A stretch of DNA of 64,000 bases from Gemmiger sp. An87 (GTDB lineage Bacteria > Bacillota > Clostridia > Oscillospirales > Ruminococcaceae), in the NCBI RefSeq assembly GCF_002159185.1, contig NZ_NFHD01000013.1, forward strand, positions 1-64,000, written 5' to 3'. Made by a program: the position numbers and the translations under genes. The number at the start of each line of letters is the position of its first letter. Position 1 is the stretch's first letter. The notes below the pieces were generated by a model. The model was not told where the DNA came from and did not search any database. It saw nothing but the letters and a program-made list of their open reading frames with translations. Shown one piece after another: positions 43,305-51,118 of this stretch.

Positions 43305-43604
43305 TATATTTAATAGATTTTGGAAGAAAATTCCTTCGCTGGAGCTTTTCTACGGAATAAATAACAAAATATCAAATATATATGCAATTAAATGTTTAAA
43401 TAAAGAATAATAATACGTGATATAGAATAAATATCCAGCATAGAGAAAGGCGTGACCGCCAATGGGAAACAAAGTGTTTGATATAAAAATACAAAATAAA
43501 AAGCAGTCCGGGCGGCTCCAATTCCTGCATCGTACAGGAACGGAGCCACCCGGGCTGCTTTGTGAAAGAGAAGGGAAAGGGTTTAAAAAAGGCGGTCGTC
43601 AGAA
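43305..43604. other. A+T-rich intergenic region between argC and the fucosidase gene
   Basis: No gene is seen. The stretch to about 43500 is far richer in A+T than the surroundings and contains many TATA/AATA runs, plausible as the argC promoter, but no single pair of hexamers stands out. An ORF from 43462 (48 codons) runs through the terminator and is not credible. Confidence 0.6.
43495..43562 (-). terminator. Terminator of the fucosidase gene
   Basis: On the minus strand AAAGCAGCCCGGGTGGCTCC pairs with GGAGCCGCCCGGACTGCTTT, with an inner TTCCTG/CAGGAA stem, followed by TTATTTTGT. The hairpin is about 27 base pairs long. Confidence 0.85.
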
Positions 43605-44963
43605 TTAGGCGAAGGTCAGTTCAAAGCCTTCGGCATAGAATGCCCCGCCCATGGGCAGGCAGTCCAGATCCAGGGTTACTTCACCGTCGCCCTGGCGGAA
43701 GTGCAGGGCCTGGCCGGTGCGCATACAACGAACCGAGGCAATCGGCTGAGGCAGATGCAGTGTGAGCTTGCCCGGCAGAGCCGGAACCTCGTCGTAGGCG
43801 TAGAAGGCGTAAGCACGCTCGTCAGTACGGGTGTAGAACAGCCGATCTTCGAAGTAGGGCGCACAAATGCGGGTGTTGTAAATACCTTGGCCGAACAGTT
43901 TGAGCCAGGCACCCATTTCCCGCAGAGAACGCTCGCCGGGTGCGGGGAGAAGACCATCCGGCTGCGGTGCAATGTTCAGCGCCAGGTTGCCGCCCTTGCT
44001 CACCACGTCCAGCAACAGATGCACCAGCTGGCGGCCGCTCTTGAAATGATCGGTGTAATGGAAGGAGAACTTCTGCCCCACGGTGGTGCAGGTTTCCCAG
44101 GGTACGGTGAGGGCAGTGTCCGGCACGGTTTTTTCCGGGGTGATAAAGTTCTCGTACTCGCCGCCGCAGGTGCGCTCACACACGATCATCTGGGGCTGGG
44201 TGGTGGCGCGCATCTCCTCCACGATCTCACCCAGGCGGATATCCTGGCCCAGATTATCCGGCCGAACCCAACCACCGTCCAGCCAGAGCACGTCAATCTG
44301 ACCGTAGTTGGTGCAAAGCTCCCGGATCTGCTCATGGGTAAACTGCACATACTGCTCCCACAGCTCGGGGTGCTGGTCCACATCGTAGTTCACGTTGCGG
44401 GTGGGGGCGGTGCCGAACTGAGGTGCCCAGTAGTAGGGGCTATGCCAGTCGGGCTTGGAGAAATAGGTGGAAATGGCAAGCCCCTTGCGGCGGAACTCCC
44501 GGTAAAGCGCGCCCACCACGTCTGCGTCCGGATGGGTGTGGAAGGGGCAGTCCGGTCCGGTGATCTTGTAGTCGGTGGTCTTGGTGTCGTACATGCAGAA
44601 GCCGTCGTGATGCTTGGTGGTGAACAGCAGGTATTTGAAGCCGCATTCGCTGGCCAGCTCTGCCCAGGCGGCGGCATCGAACTTCACCGGGTTGAAGGTC
44701 TTGTTGGCGTCCCAGTACTGCTGTTTGCACACCTCGGCAGGTGCCCAGGTGAAGTCCTCCTGGCTCCAGGCTGCATCGCCGTCACTCAAAGGCCAGCTCT
44801 CGTAGGTGCCCAGCTGGCAGCCGGGGGCCCAGTGCATCATAAAGCCCAGCTTCAGGCCCATGAACCATTCCAGATGCTTTTGTACCTGGGGAGATTTGGG
44901 CGGAACATACTCCTCCGGCGGAGTGTAATTATGAATGCCGTTGGCAACGATCTCTTTTTTCAT
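43605..44963 (-). CDS. Alpha-L-fucosidase (GH29), cytoplasmic
   Basis: Glycoside hydrolase of 452 residues removing terminal alpha-linked L-fucose. TKHHDGFCMYDT (residues 117-128) is the GH29 signature, and VLWLDGGW holds the nucleophile D229. There is no signal peptide, so it acts on imported oligosaccharides. A C-terminal beta domain begins near 360. The ATG at 44963 is about ten bases from AAAGGAA. It is divergent from the giant surface protein and its promoter shares an operator with the importer operon (43 bases before the -10 in both). Confidence 0.92.
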   Translation of the reverse strand: MKKEIVANGIHNYTPPEEYVPPKSPQVQKHLEWFMGLKLGFMMHWAPGCQLGTYESWPLSDGDAAWSQEDFTWAPAEVCKQQYWDANKTFNPVKFDAAAWAELASECGFKYLLFTTKHHDGFCMYDTKTTDYKITGPDCPFHTHPDADVVGALYREFRRKGLAISTYFSKPDWHSPYYWAPQFGTAPTRNVNYDVDQHPELWEQYVQFTHEQIRELCTNYGQIDVLWLDGGWVRPDNLGQDIRLGEIVEEMRATTQPQMIVCERTCGGEYENFITPEKTVPDTALTVPWETCTTVGQKFSFHYTDHFKSGRQLVHLLLDVVSKGGNLALNIAPQPDGLLPAPGERSLREMGAWLKLFGQGIYNTRICAPYFEDRLFYTRTDERAYAFYAYDEVPALPGKLTLHLPQPIASVRCMRTGQALHFRQGDGEVTLDLDCLPMGGAFYAEGFELTFA

Positions 44964-45046
44964 GGCATGTGGTTCCTTTCGCAAAACGGGCGCTCAGCAG
45001 ACGCCCTTTTCTTATGCCGCCCCGGCAGTTGGGGCCCTTTGGTTCC

Positions 45047-45108
45047 ACTATAAAAGAATTTTCACTGCGGCGAAAGGGGCAATTCTTTTTCTGGTGTGCA
45101 CTTTTTTT
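45047..45108 (-). promoter_or_regulatory. Fucosidase promoter with shared upstream element
   Basis: On the minus strand AAAAAAAGTGCAC (45108-45096) is followed by 43 bases and TATAGT (45052-45047). The -35 position holds TTTCGC, a weak hexamer, as expected for an activator-dependent promoter. The same 13-mer and the same 43-base distance occur at the importer promoter. Confidence 0.6.
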
Positions 45109-45159
45109 GGCTGCGGTGTTCCGGGGGAACCAGTTAAGAGAAAATCCCGACTCAAAGCA

Positions 45160-45221
45160 AGAAAAAAGACACATGAACCGAAAAAATTCCACTTTTCCGG
45201 TGGGGAAATGGCGGTTATCAT
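45160..45221 (+). promoter_or_regulatory. Candidate promoter of the giant surface-protein gene
   Basis: AGAAAAAAGACAC (45160-45172) matches 9 of 13 positions of the shared element and is 43 bases from TATCAT (45216-45221). The -35 (TTTTCC) is weak. The remaining bases of this 325-base intergenic region hold GC hairpins (44987-45010) and the inverted repeat at 45205-45243. Confidence 0.4.
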
Positions 45222-45243
45222 GAAAACATACTTCCGCCATTTC
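45205..45243. repeat. 10-base perfect inverted repeat
   Basis: GAAATGGCGG (45205-45214) and CCGCCATTTC (45234-45243) flank a 19-base A+T-rich spacer that contains the candidate -10. It lies about 50 bases before the start codon of the giant protein and may be an operator or an RNA hairpin. Confidence 0.55.
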
Positions 45244-45288
45244 GCAGACCACGGTGGCCTGCGGAGAAAACAGCAAGGAGGAACGAGA

Positions 45289-48200
45289 ATGAAGCAAACG
45301 CAAAACAAGCCCGTATCGCTTTGGCGAACGGGGCTGGGCAGGCGGGCGGTCAGCCTGTTGTGTACCGGTGCGCTGGCCTTGACCGGGGTATTGCCCCTGT
45401 CGCTGGGAGCCAGAGCACAGGCAGAACCGCCCCGGCTGAACAACCTGATTCTGGACCGGGTCTACGAGCTGCAGCCCGTGAACGGCTACCCGGAAGGTGC
45501 GGCACCAAACGATACCGGCTTTGCACCCCAGGTCACCGACTACACCGGAACCGCCTATGCCTCGGTGGATTCTATTCAGGTGTATCCGTTTGCCGCTTCC
45601 GATACCGCGCAGGTCACGGTGAACGGCACAAAATTAAATGATAAGGGCTATGTTGAGATGGATGTCTCCAAACCCGGTGAACATCCTTTGAAGGTACAGG
45701 TGAGCGACGGCGGTGCCACCAATACCTATACCGTGACCGTAAACAAGACCGAGAGCGACTACCGGGGTCGTGTACCGGTGGTGAAAAATGAAACAATCAG
45801 CAACGCACTTTCGGTTAAAACGGAAGTGGGTGATCAGAACAAGCTGCTGGAGATTCTGAAAAAGGACTACGAGGTGGTCCTGCCGGAAAGCAGCAAAGCA
45901 GACGGCAGCTATGTGGACACACAGGAAAGCTACTGGAACGTCCCCGGTGAAAAGCTGCCGGATGCGAACGGAACCAAGGCTCCGGTGACGCTGTTTACCG
46001 TGGATCTAGGCGCGGTGTACAGCGTCAGCCGCATCCGGGCGGCGTTTGGTCCCTCCAATATGGGTCTGGGCAACAACAAGGCCCGGATCTCGGTAAGCAC
46101 CGACGGCGAACACTGGCAGACTCCCATCACCAAGGGCAATATGAACACCGGTGTGCAGTATCACCAGAATGTGACTCGGTACGAATTCGGTGTTTCCTAC
46201 GATGCCCGGTATATCCGGTTTGAGGTCACTCACTGGCAGCGGCCGGAAAAGGAGCTGCGCCTCTATCAGTTCATGATCTTCACCGACTCCGGCACTGTGC
46301 CGGAGAAGCAGCCTGCCCCGGAGGGTGGCAGCGTGCCTTATCAACATGAAGAACGCCACCAGTATCTGGCCAGCGGCCAGGCTACTGTTGTGGAGCGGGG
46401 CCTGCCCATGCTGGGCTGGACTCCCAGCAGCGGTTACGGCCGCGGTACTCCCACCGTGGAGGAGGCGAAGCAGTTCGGCTACGATGGTCCGCTGTTCTAT
46501 GATCCGGACTTTGCCAACGCGGATTACATGCTCTATAACCCGAATTCACTGTGGGGCATCGCAAAGGCTCCCTTCGGCGGCAATAATATGGGCGGCGCGG
46601 GTGATCCCCGAGAGTTCGTGCCGGAATCCATGAAGCCGTATATTCATAACGCCATCAGCTTCTGCTTCGGTGACGAGGGCGGCTACAGTACCGGTGAAGC
46701 CGAGGCCTTCGGCAAATGGTTTGCCTGGACCCGCCAGCATTATCCCGGTGTGATCCTGCATACCAATCAGTTCCCCAATCAGTGGGGCGAAGCCAATGTG
46801 AAGGAGTACCTGCGCATTGCTCAGCCGGACCTGCTCACCTGGGACGACTACTACGGCGATGCGAGCTGGGCCAACCCCTCCAGCATCAACCTCTCCAGCG
46901 GAGATGTGCAGAAGAATGCGGCCCGCAAGCTGCTGAATCTGCCCACCTGGGAAAGCTACCGCAAGCTGGCTTACGGCGGTGTGGATGGTACCGGCAGCAT
47001 GCCCATCATGTTCGGCCAGTATCTGGACGCCTTCGCCTTCAATCATTCCCAGTCCAACAAGAATCTGGTGGTGAACACCTCCATTCTGTCCGGCATGAAG
47101 TGGCTGAACTTTTTCCGGGTGGAGTACCAGTTCGACCGCAGCTACCTGTGGGATGAGGACGGCACTCCCACCCGCGGCCTGCTGGAATGGGGCCAGCTGA
47201 TCGACCGGGTCCACGCCATTGACGATCAGCTCACCCGTCTGAACAACGACTGGATCATGTTCAAGGTGGGCCAGATCGGCAGTGAAGACGGCGCGTCGGC
47301 CAGTGGATTCCGCCGCGGCAATTTTGACAGTGAACAGAGCGCCGCCAAGAACCGGGAATTTGGCCTTTCCAACGTGCAGGTGCAGAGCCTGTCCAAGGCG
47401 CATGGCGGCAAAACCGGCGATGTAGTGCTGGGCTACTTCAACACTCTGCCCGGCCTGTACGAGAGCGAGATCGCCGAGTATTTTGCCGGTGCCACCGCAC
47501 CCAAGGCATTTATGGTGATGAACGGCCTGGTGGCAGGCACTGCCGAGCGCTACAATCAGTTCAACATCCCCCAGCGTGAGGCGGGCAGCGCCGAGAATAC
47601 CCGCCAGCAGATTACCCTCACGGCGGACCCGGCTTTCGTGAAGGCCGGCTATACTCTGTACGAGGTGCAGAAGGACAACGGCGGCAAGCTGAGCCCGGTT
47701 GCTCTGGACGAGAACGGCAGCTTCACCATCACTCTGGGCGGCGGCGAAGCCAACCTCTATTTCTGGAATACCAATTCCACCGCATCGGCCAGCTCTCAGG
47801 CAGAAGGAGCTTATGCCTCTTTCGCCTTTGACGGCCACCCCGCCACCTACTGGCAGCCCCAGCAGGCCGCCGAGCAGTACACGCTGGAAAATACCTTCGC
47901 TCAAAGCCAGGTGAGCCAGCTGACCGTGGTGGAAAAGGGAAGTGCCATCCAGGCAATGAAGGCGGAATATAAAGATAACGCCGGTGAATGGCAGCCCCTG
48001 GGTGAGCTGACCAAGAACGAGGGTGTGTGGACTGTTTCCGCTGCTTCTCCCGTGGAGGCGGAGGGAATCCGACTCACTGTTTCCAAAGCAGAGGGTCTGC
48101 CTGCCATCTATGAAGTAAAAATGGAACGCACCGAGCTGGACCCCGGCCGGGTGAATACCATCACCGTGAACGATAACACCATGGGCAGCGGTCTGTTCCG

Positions 48201-51027
48201 CTTTGATTACGACGGGCTGTGGTCCTACCGGGAGACCGAGACCAACGGCAGCAGTATGGCTCAGTACCCGCTGGAAAACGACGGCCACTTCTCCAACTGG
48301 AGCGGTGCCCGTGCCACCTTTACCTTCTACGGCAATAAGGTGGAGCTGCTGCTGCGGGCAGACCAGGCGGGGAACATCCGGGCGGCCATCACCGAAGATG
48401 GCAAGGAGCCCCAGTGGAAAACCGGCTCCGGCCGCAGCCTGGTGTTCGACAATCTGGAGCAGGGTGTTCATACCCTGACCATCGAAAAGCTGAACGACAG
48501 CCAGGCGGGTATCGACGGCGCAAAGGTGAGCTATCAGGGCAGTCTGCCCGCCGACATCACCGCTCAGTACAGCACCGGTGCGAACGCGGTACAGGAGTAT
48601 CTGGACCAGCGCATCACCGATGCGTCGGCGAAAAATCACTTTACCTACCAGCCGGAGTCTGTGGCATCCAAGCCTATGGGTACGGACAATAACGGCTTCA
48701 AGCCGGATGGTGACGAGGCAAACGGCTGGGTGCAGCACGTGCAGAACGCCCAGTATCAGAACTTGGGCTTTACCCGCACCACCAAAGAGGATGCGTCCTA
48801 CAGCATCCAGTTCTACGGCACCGGTGTGCAGCTGTATGCCGGCGTTACCCCGCTGGGCGAGGCGGACCCCGCCGCTCAGTACGGCGCGCTCACCTTCCAG
48901 CTGGACGGCAAGGAGGTGCAACCCACTCAGTTGGAGGCTTCCAAGCTGGGCGAGAACGGCAAAGTATCTGCCCGCATGTGGACGGTGTCCGTCCCGGAGG
49001 CAAAGCAGAACGAAAACCACCTGCTCACCGTGTCGGTCAAGGGCGGCTACAGCCGCATCGACTACGCCGTGGTGGAACGCATGTGGGAAAATGAGCCCGG
49101 GCCGGAGAACTTTTCCGTGAGTGTGACGGCCAGCGAAAACGGCAAGGCCGAGCTGCTCACCGCCGATCAGGTAACTGCCGGCGGCAGTGCGGTGGTCAAG
49201 ATCACCCCGAACGAGGGCTATCAGGCTTATCGTGTTGTGGTGAACGGCGTTGCCCAGAATATCCCGGAGGATGGCCGCCTGGTGCTGACCAATATCCAGG
49301 AGGACAAAACCGTTCAGGTCACCTTCGCCCCGGCGGTTTACTCGATCCAGCTTGCACCCGGCGAAGGCGGCGTAATTGTTCCCTCGGCGCTGAAAGCGCA
49401 GGCGGGCAGCAAGGTAATGGTGAAAGCACAGGCCTTTACCGGCTATCAGCTGCGGGAGAACTCGCTGAAAGTCACCGCGGCAGACGGTACGGTCGTCCCG
49501 CTGGAAGCAGGGGAAGAGGGCGCGCTTTCCTTCGTCATGCCCGCCCAGGAAGTGACCCTGAGTGCAGTCTTTGATGCACAGCAGTATCCGGTGGCCCTGG
49601 CTGAGGGCATCACTGGCGGAAGCCTGGAGCTTTCGGTACAGGGTACGGCGGCTTATCGCCAGACCGTTACCGTGACGGTACGTCCCCAGGAAGGAATGCG
49701 CCTGGTGAAGGATAGCCTGAAGGCCATTCTTGCCGATGGCGGTAGCCTGGCTCTGGATGCAGTGGATGGCGAACGGTACGAATTTGTCATGCCTGCTCAG
49801 GCAGTGACCCTGCAGGCAGCCTTTGAAGCGATCCCGGATCATACCGTAACGGTGGAGAGCACTGGTTCCGGTACTGCCCAGGCCACGGCCTCCGGCGTGC
49901 AGGATGGCGGCTCGGTTCAGATTCAGATGCAGCCGGAAGAAGGCAACATGGTGGGAAGCATCACCGTGAATGGTCAGCCCTGGCCGGTTCCCGCACAGGG
50001 CAATGAACTGACCATCGAAAATGTGACCAGCGATCTGGCGGTGGCTGTGGAATTTGTGAGCGCCGAGACCCGGATGCACACCGTTTCTGTAACCGCAGGC
50101 GAAGGCGGTACCGCTGCGCCGGAACGCCAACTGGTGAAGGATGGCGGCAGTGCTGTTGTGATTCCCAAGACTCAGACCGGCTACGCAGTGGAAGCGGTTA
50201 AAGCAGGGGAGCAGAGCGCTGAATATAACGAGACCAACGGCACTTGGCTGCTGAATGGCGTAACGGCCGATCTGGAGGTACAGGTAAGCTTTGCAAAGAA
50301 TCAGTATGCAATCACCCTGACGCAGCCGGAGCACGGCACCCTGTCGGCTTCCGCGTCCACGGCAGGCCTGGGCGATACCGTTACCGTGACGGTACAGCCC
50401 GCCGAAGGCTATCGCTTTGAGGACGGCAGCCTGCGCGTTGCCGGAGAAAACGGCATGCAGCAGAGCGTAGCCGTTCAGGAAGCGGGCAAGAGCTATTCTT
50501 TCCGCATGCCCGGCCAGCCGGTACAGGTGAGCGGTGTGTTCGTGCAGACGGAAGCTCCCGCGCCCAGCCCGGACCCGAATCCGGACCCGGAGCCCACCGC
50601 GAAGCCCCAGCCCAGCCCGGCTCCTACCCAGGCGCCGGACCAAAATCCCAGTCCGGACCCCACCGCAGCACCTGCGCCCGCACCCACAGCCGCACCTACG
50701 GCAGCTCCCGTACCCGCGGCAGTTCCGCCGGTAAGCACGGTGAAGCCGGAGAAAAAGCCTGCGAAGAATCAGGCAAAGGAAACTCCTGCCCCGGAAAGCC
50801 AGAGCCAACCGGAGGAGAGTGCGGCGGTCAAACCCACTGCCACACCCACCCAGACACCGGAAAACAGTGCCTCTCAGCCGGAGGCCGACGCAGCTTCCGT
50901 TCCCGTTATGGAAACGAACGCCAACGAGAATCTCATGCCGGTCCTCTTGGCGGTGGGCGGCGCAGTGCTTCTGGTTGCGGTGCTGGGAATTATTCTCTGG
51001 AAAGTGAAAGCAAAGCGTGAGGAATAA
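45289..51027 (+). CDS. Giant cell-surface modular protein, probable glycan-degrading enzyme
   Basis: Secreted, membrane-anchored protein of 1,912 residues. In order: signal peptide (1 to about 44, ARAQA); a cadherin-like beta domain (45-150); an F5/8-type (CBM32-like) domain (about 170-335); an unassigned domain (about 360-800) opening with LPMLGWTPSSGYG and holding SFCFGDEGGYS with D462-E463, possibly a barrel-type hydrolase; a second F5/8 domain (about 828-945); two beta-sandwich carbohydrate-binding-like domains (953-1082, 1085-1275); six InlB-type repeats (1276-1746); a Pro/Ala/Thr-rich stretch (1750-1870); a transmembrane helix (about 1882-1905) and KVKAKREE. No LPXTG is seen. AAGGAGG precedes the ATG. 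Context suggests mucin-type glycan attack; the catalytic role is inference. Confidence 0.8.
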   Translation: MKQTQNKPVSLWRTGLGRRAVSLLCTGALALTGVLPLSLGARAQAEPPRLNNLILDRVYELQPVNGYPEGAAPNDTGFAPQVTDYTGTAYASVDSIQVYPFAASDTAQVTVNGTKLNDKGYVEMDVSKPGEHPLKVQVSDGGATNTYTVTVNKTESDYRGRVPVVKNETISNALSVKTEVGDQNKLLEILKKDYEVVLPESSKADGSYVDTQESYWNVPGEKLPDANGTKAPVTLFTVDLGAVYSVSRIRAAFGPSNMGLGNNKARISVSTDGEHWQTPITKGNMNTGVQYHQNVTRYEFGVSYDARYIRFEVTHWQRPEKELRLYQFMIFTDSGTVPEKQPAPEGGSVPYQHEERHQYLASGQATVVERGLPMLGWTPSSGYGRGTPTVEEAKQFGYDGPLFYDPDFANADYMLYNPNSLWGIAKAPFGGNNMGGAGDPREFVPESMKPYIHNAISFCFGDEGGYSTGEAEAFGKWFAWTRQHYPGVILHTNQFPNQWGEANVKEYLRIAQPDLLTWDDYYGDASWANPSSINLSSGDVQKNAARKLLNLPTWESYRKLAYGGVDGTGSMPIMFGQYLDAFAFNHSQSNKNLVVNTSILSGMKWLNFFRVEYQFDRSYLWDEDGTPTRGLLEWGQLIDRVHAIDDQLTRLNNDWIMFKVGQIGSEDGASASGFRRGNFDSEQSAAKNREFGLSNVQVQSLSKAHGGKTGDVVLGYFNTLPGLYESEIAEYFAGATAPKAFMVMNGLVAGTAERYNQFNIPQREAGSAENTRQQITLTADPAFVKAGYTLYEVQKDNGGKLSPVALDENGSFTITLGGGEANLYFWNTNSTASASSQAEGAYASFAFDGHPATYWQPQQAAEQYTLENTFAQSQVSQLTVVEKGSAIQAMKAEYKDNAGEWQPLGELTKNEGVWTVSAASPVEAEGIRLTVSKAEGLPAIYEVKMERTELDPGRVNTITVNDNTMGSGLFRFDYDGLWSYRETETNGSSMAQYPLENDGHFSNWSGARATFTFYGNKVELLLRADQAGNIRAAITEDGKEPQWKTGSGRSLVFDNLEQGVHTLTIEKLNDSQAGIDGAKVSYQGSLPADITAQYSTGANAVQEYLDQRITDASAKNHFTYQPESVASKPMGTDNNGFKPDGDEANGWVQHVQNAQYQNLGFTRTTKEDASYSIQFYGTGVQLYAGVTPLGEADPAAQYGALTFQLDGKEVQPTQLEASKLGENGKVSARMWTVSVPEAKQNENHLLTVSVKGGYSRIDYAVVERMWENEPGPENFSVSVTASENGKAELLTADQVTAGGSAVVKITPNEGYQAYRVVVNGVAQNIPEDGRLVLTNIQEDKTVQVTFAPAVYSIQLAPGEGGVIVPSALKAQAGSKVMVKAQAFTGYQLRENSLKVTAADGTVVPLEAGEEGALSFVMPAQEVTLSAVFDAQQYPVALAEGITGGSLELSVQGTAAYRQTVTVTVRPQEGMRLVKDSLKAILADGGSLALDAVDGERYEFVMPAQAVTLQAAFEAIPDHTVTVESTGSGTAQATASGVQDGGSVQIQMQPEEGNMVGSITVNGQPWPVPAQGNELTIENVTSDLAVAVEFVSAETRMHTVSVTAGEGGTAAPERQLVKDGGSAVVIPKTQTGYAVEAVKAGEQSAEYNETNGTWLLNGVTADLEVQVSFAKNQYAITLTQPEHGTLSASASTAGLGDTVTVTVQPAEGYRFEDGSLRVAGENGMQQSVAVQEAGKSYSFRMPGQPVQVSGVFVQTEAPAPSPDPNPDPEPTAKPQPSPAPTQAPDQNPSPDPTAAPAPAPTAAPTAAPVPAAVPPVSTVKPEKKPAKNQAKETPAPESQSQPEESAAVKPTATPTQTPENSASQPEADAASVPVMETNANENLMPVLLAVGGAVLLVAVLGIILWKVKAKREE

Positions 51028-51061
51028 CCGGCCTCTCTGCGAACAATAATCGCATTGCTGC

Positions 51062-51102
51062 AAAAAAAACACCTCTGTGTCGTTGACACAGAGGTGTTTT
51101 TT
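51062..51102. terminator. Bidirectional terminator
   Basis: AAAACACCTCTGTGTC pairs with GACACAGAGGTGTTTT around GTT, with T and A tracts on both sides. It serves the giant gene and the converging histidine kinase gene. Confidence 0.9.
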
Positions 51103-51118
51103 GTGGTATGTAAAGAAC

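Noticed and set aside
43231-43500. A T-box leader upstream of argC
   Set aside because: No GGTGGNACC-like T-box sequence or specifier stem is visible, and the region is too A+T-rich. The hairpin at 43495-43562 belongs to the fucosidase gene.
43462-43608. A small plus-strand ORF of 48 codons
   Set aside because: It runs straight through the fucosidase terminator hairpin and its start lacks a convincing ribosome binding site.
45289-45420. A start of the giant gene at 44935, extending it by 118 codons
   Set aside because: The extension overlaps the start region of the divergent fucosidase gene and its promoter. The ATG at 45289 has AAGGAGG and begins a normal signal peptide.
50880-51027. A sortase LPXTG anchor at the C-terminus of the giant protein
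   Set aside because: The hydrophobic segment and basic tail are present, but no LPXTG or NPQTN-like motif precedes them, so plain membrane anchoring is the safer reading.
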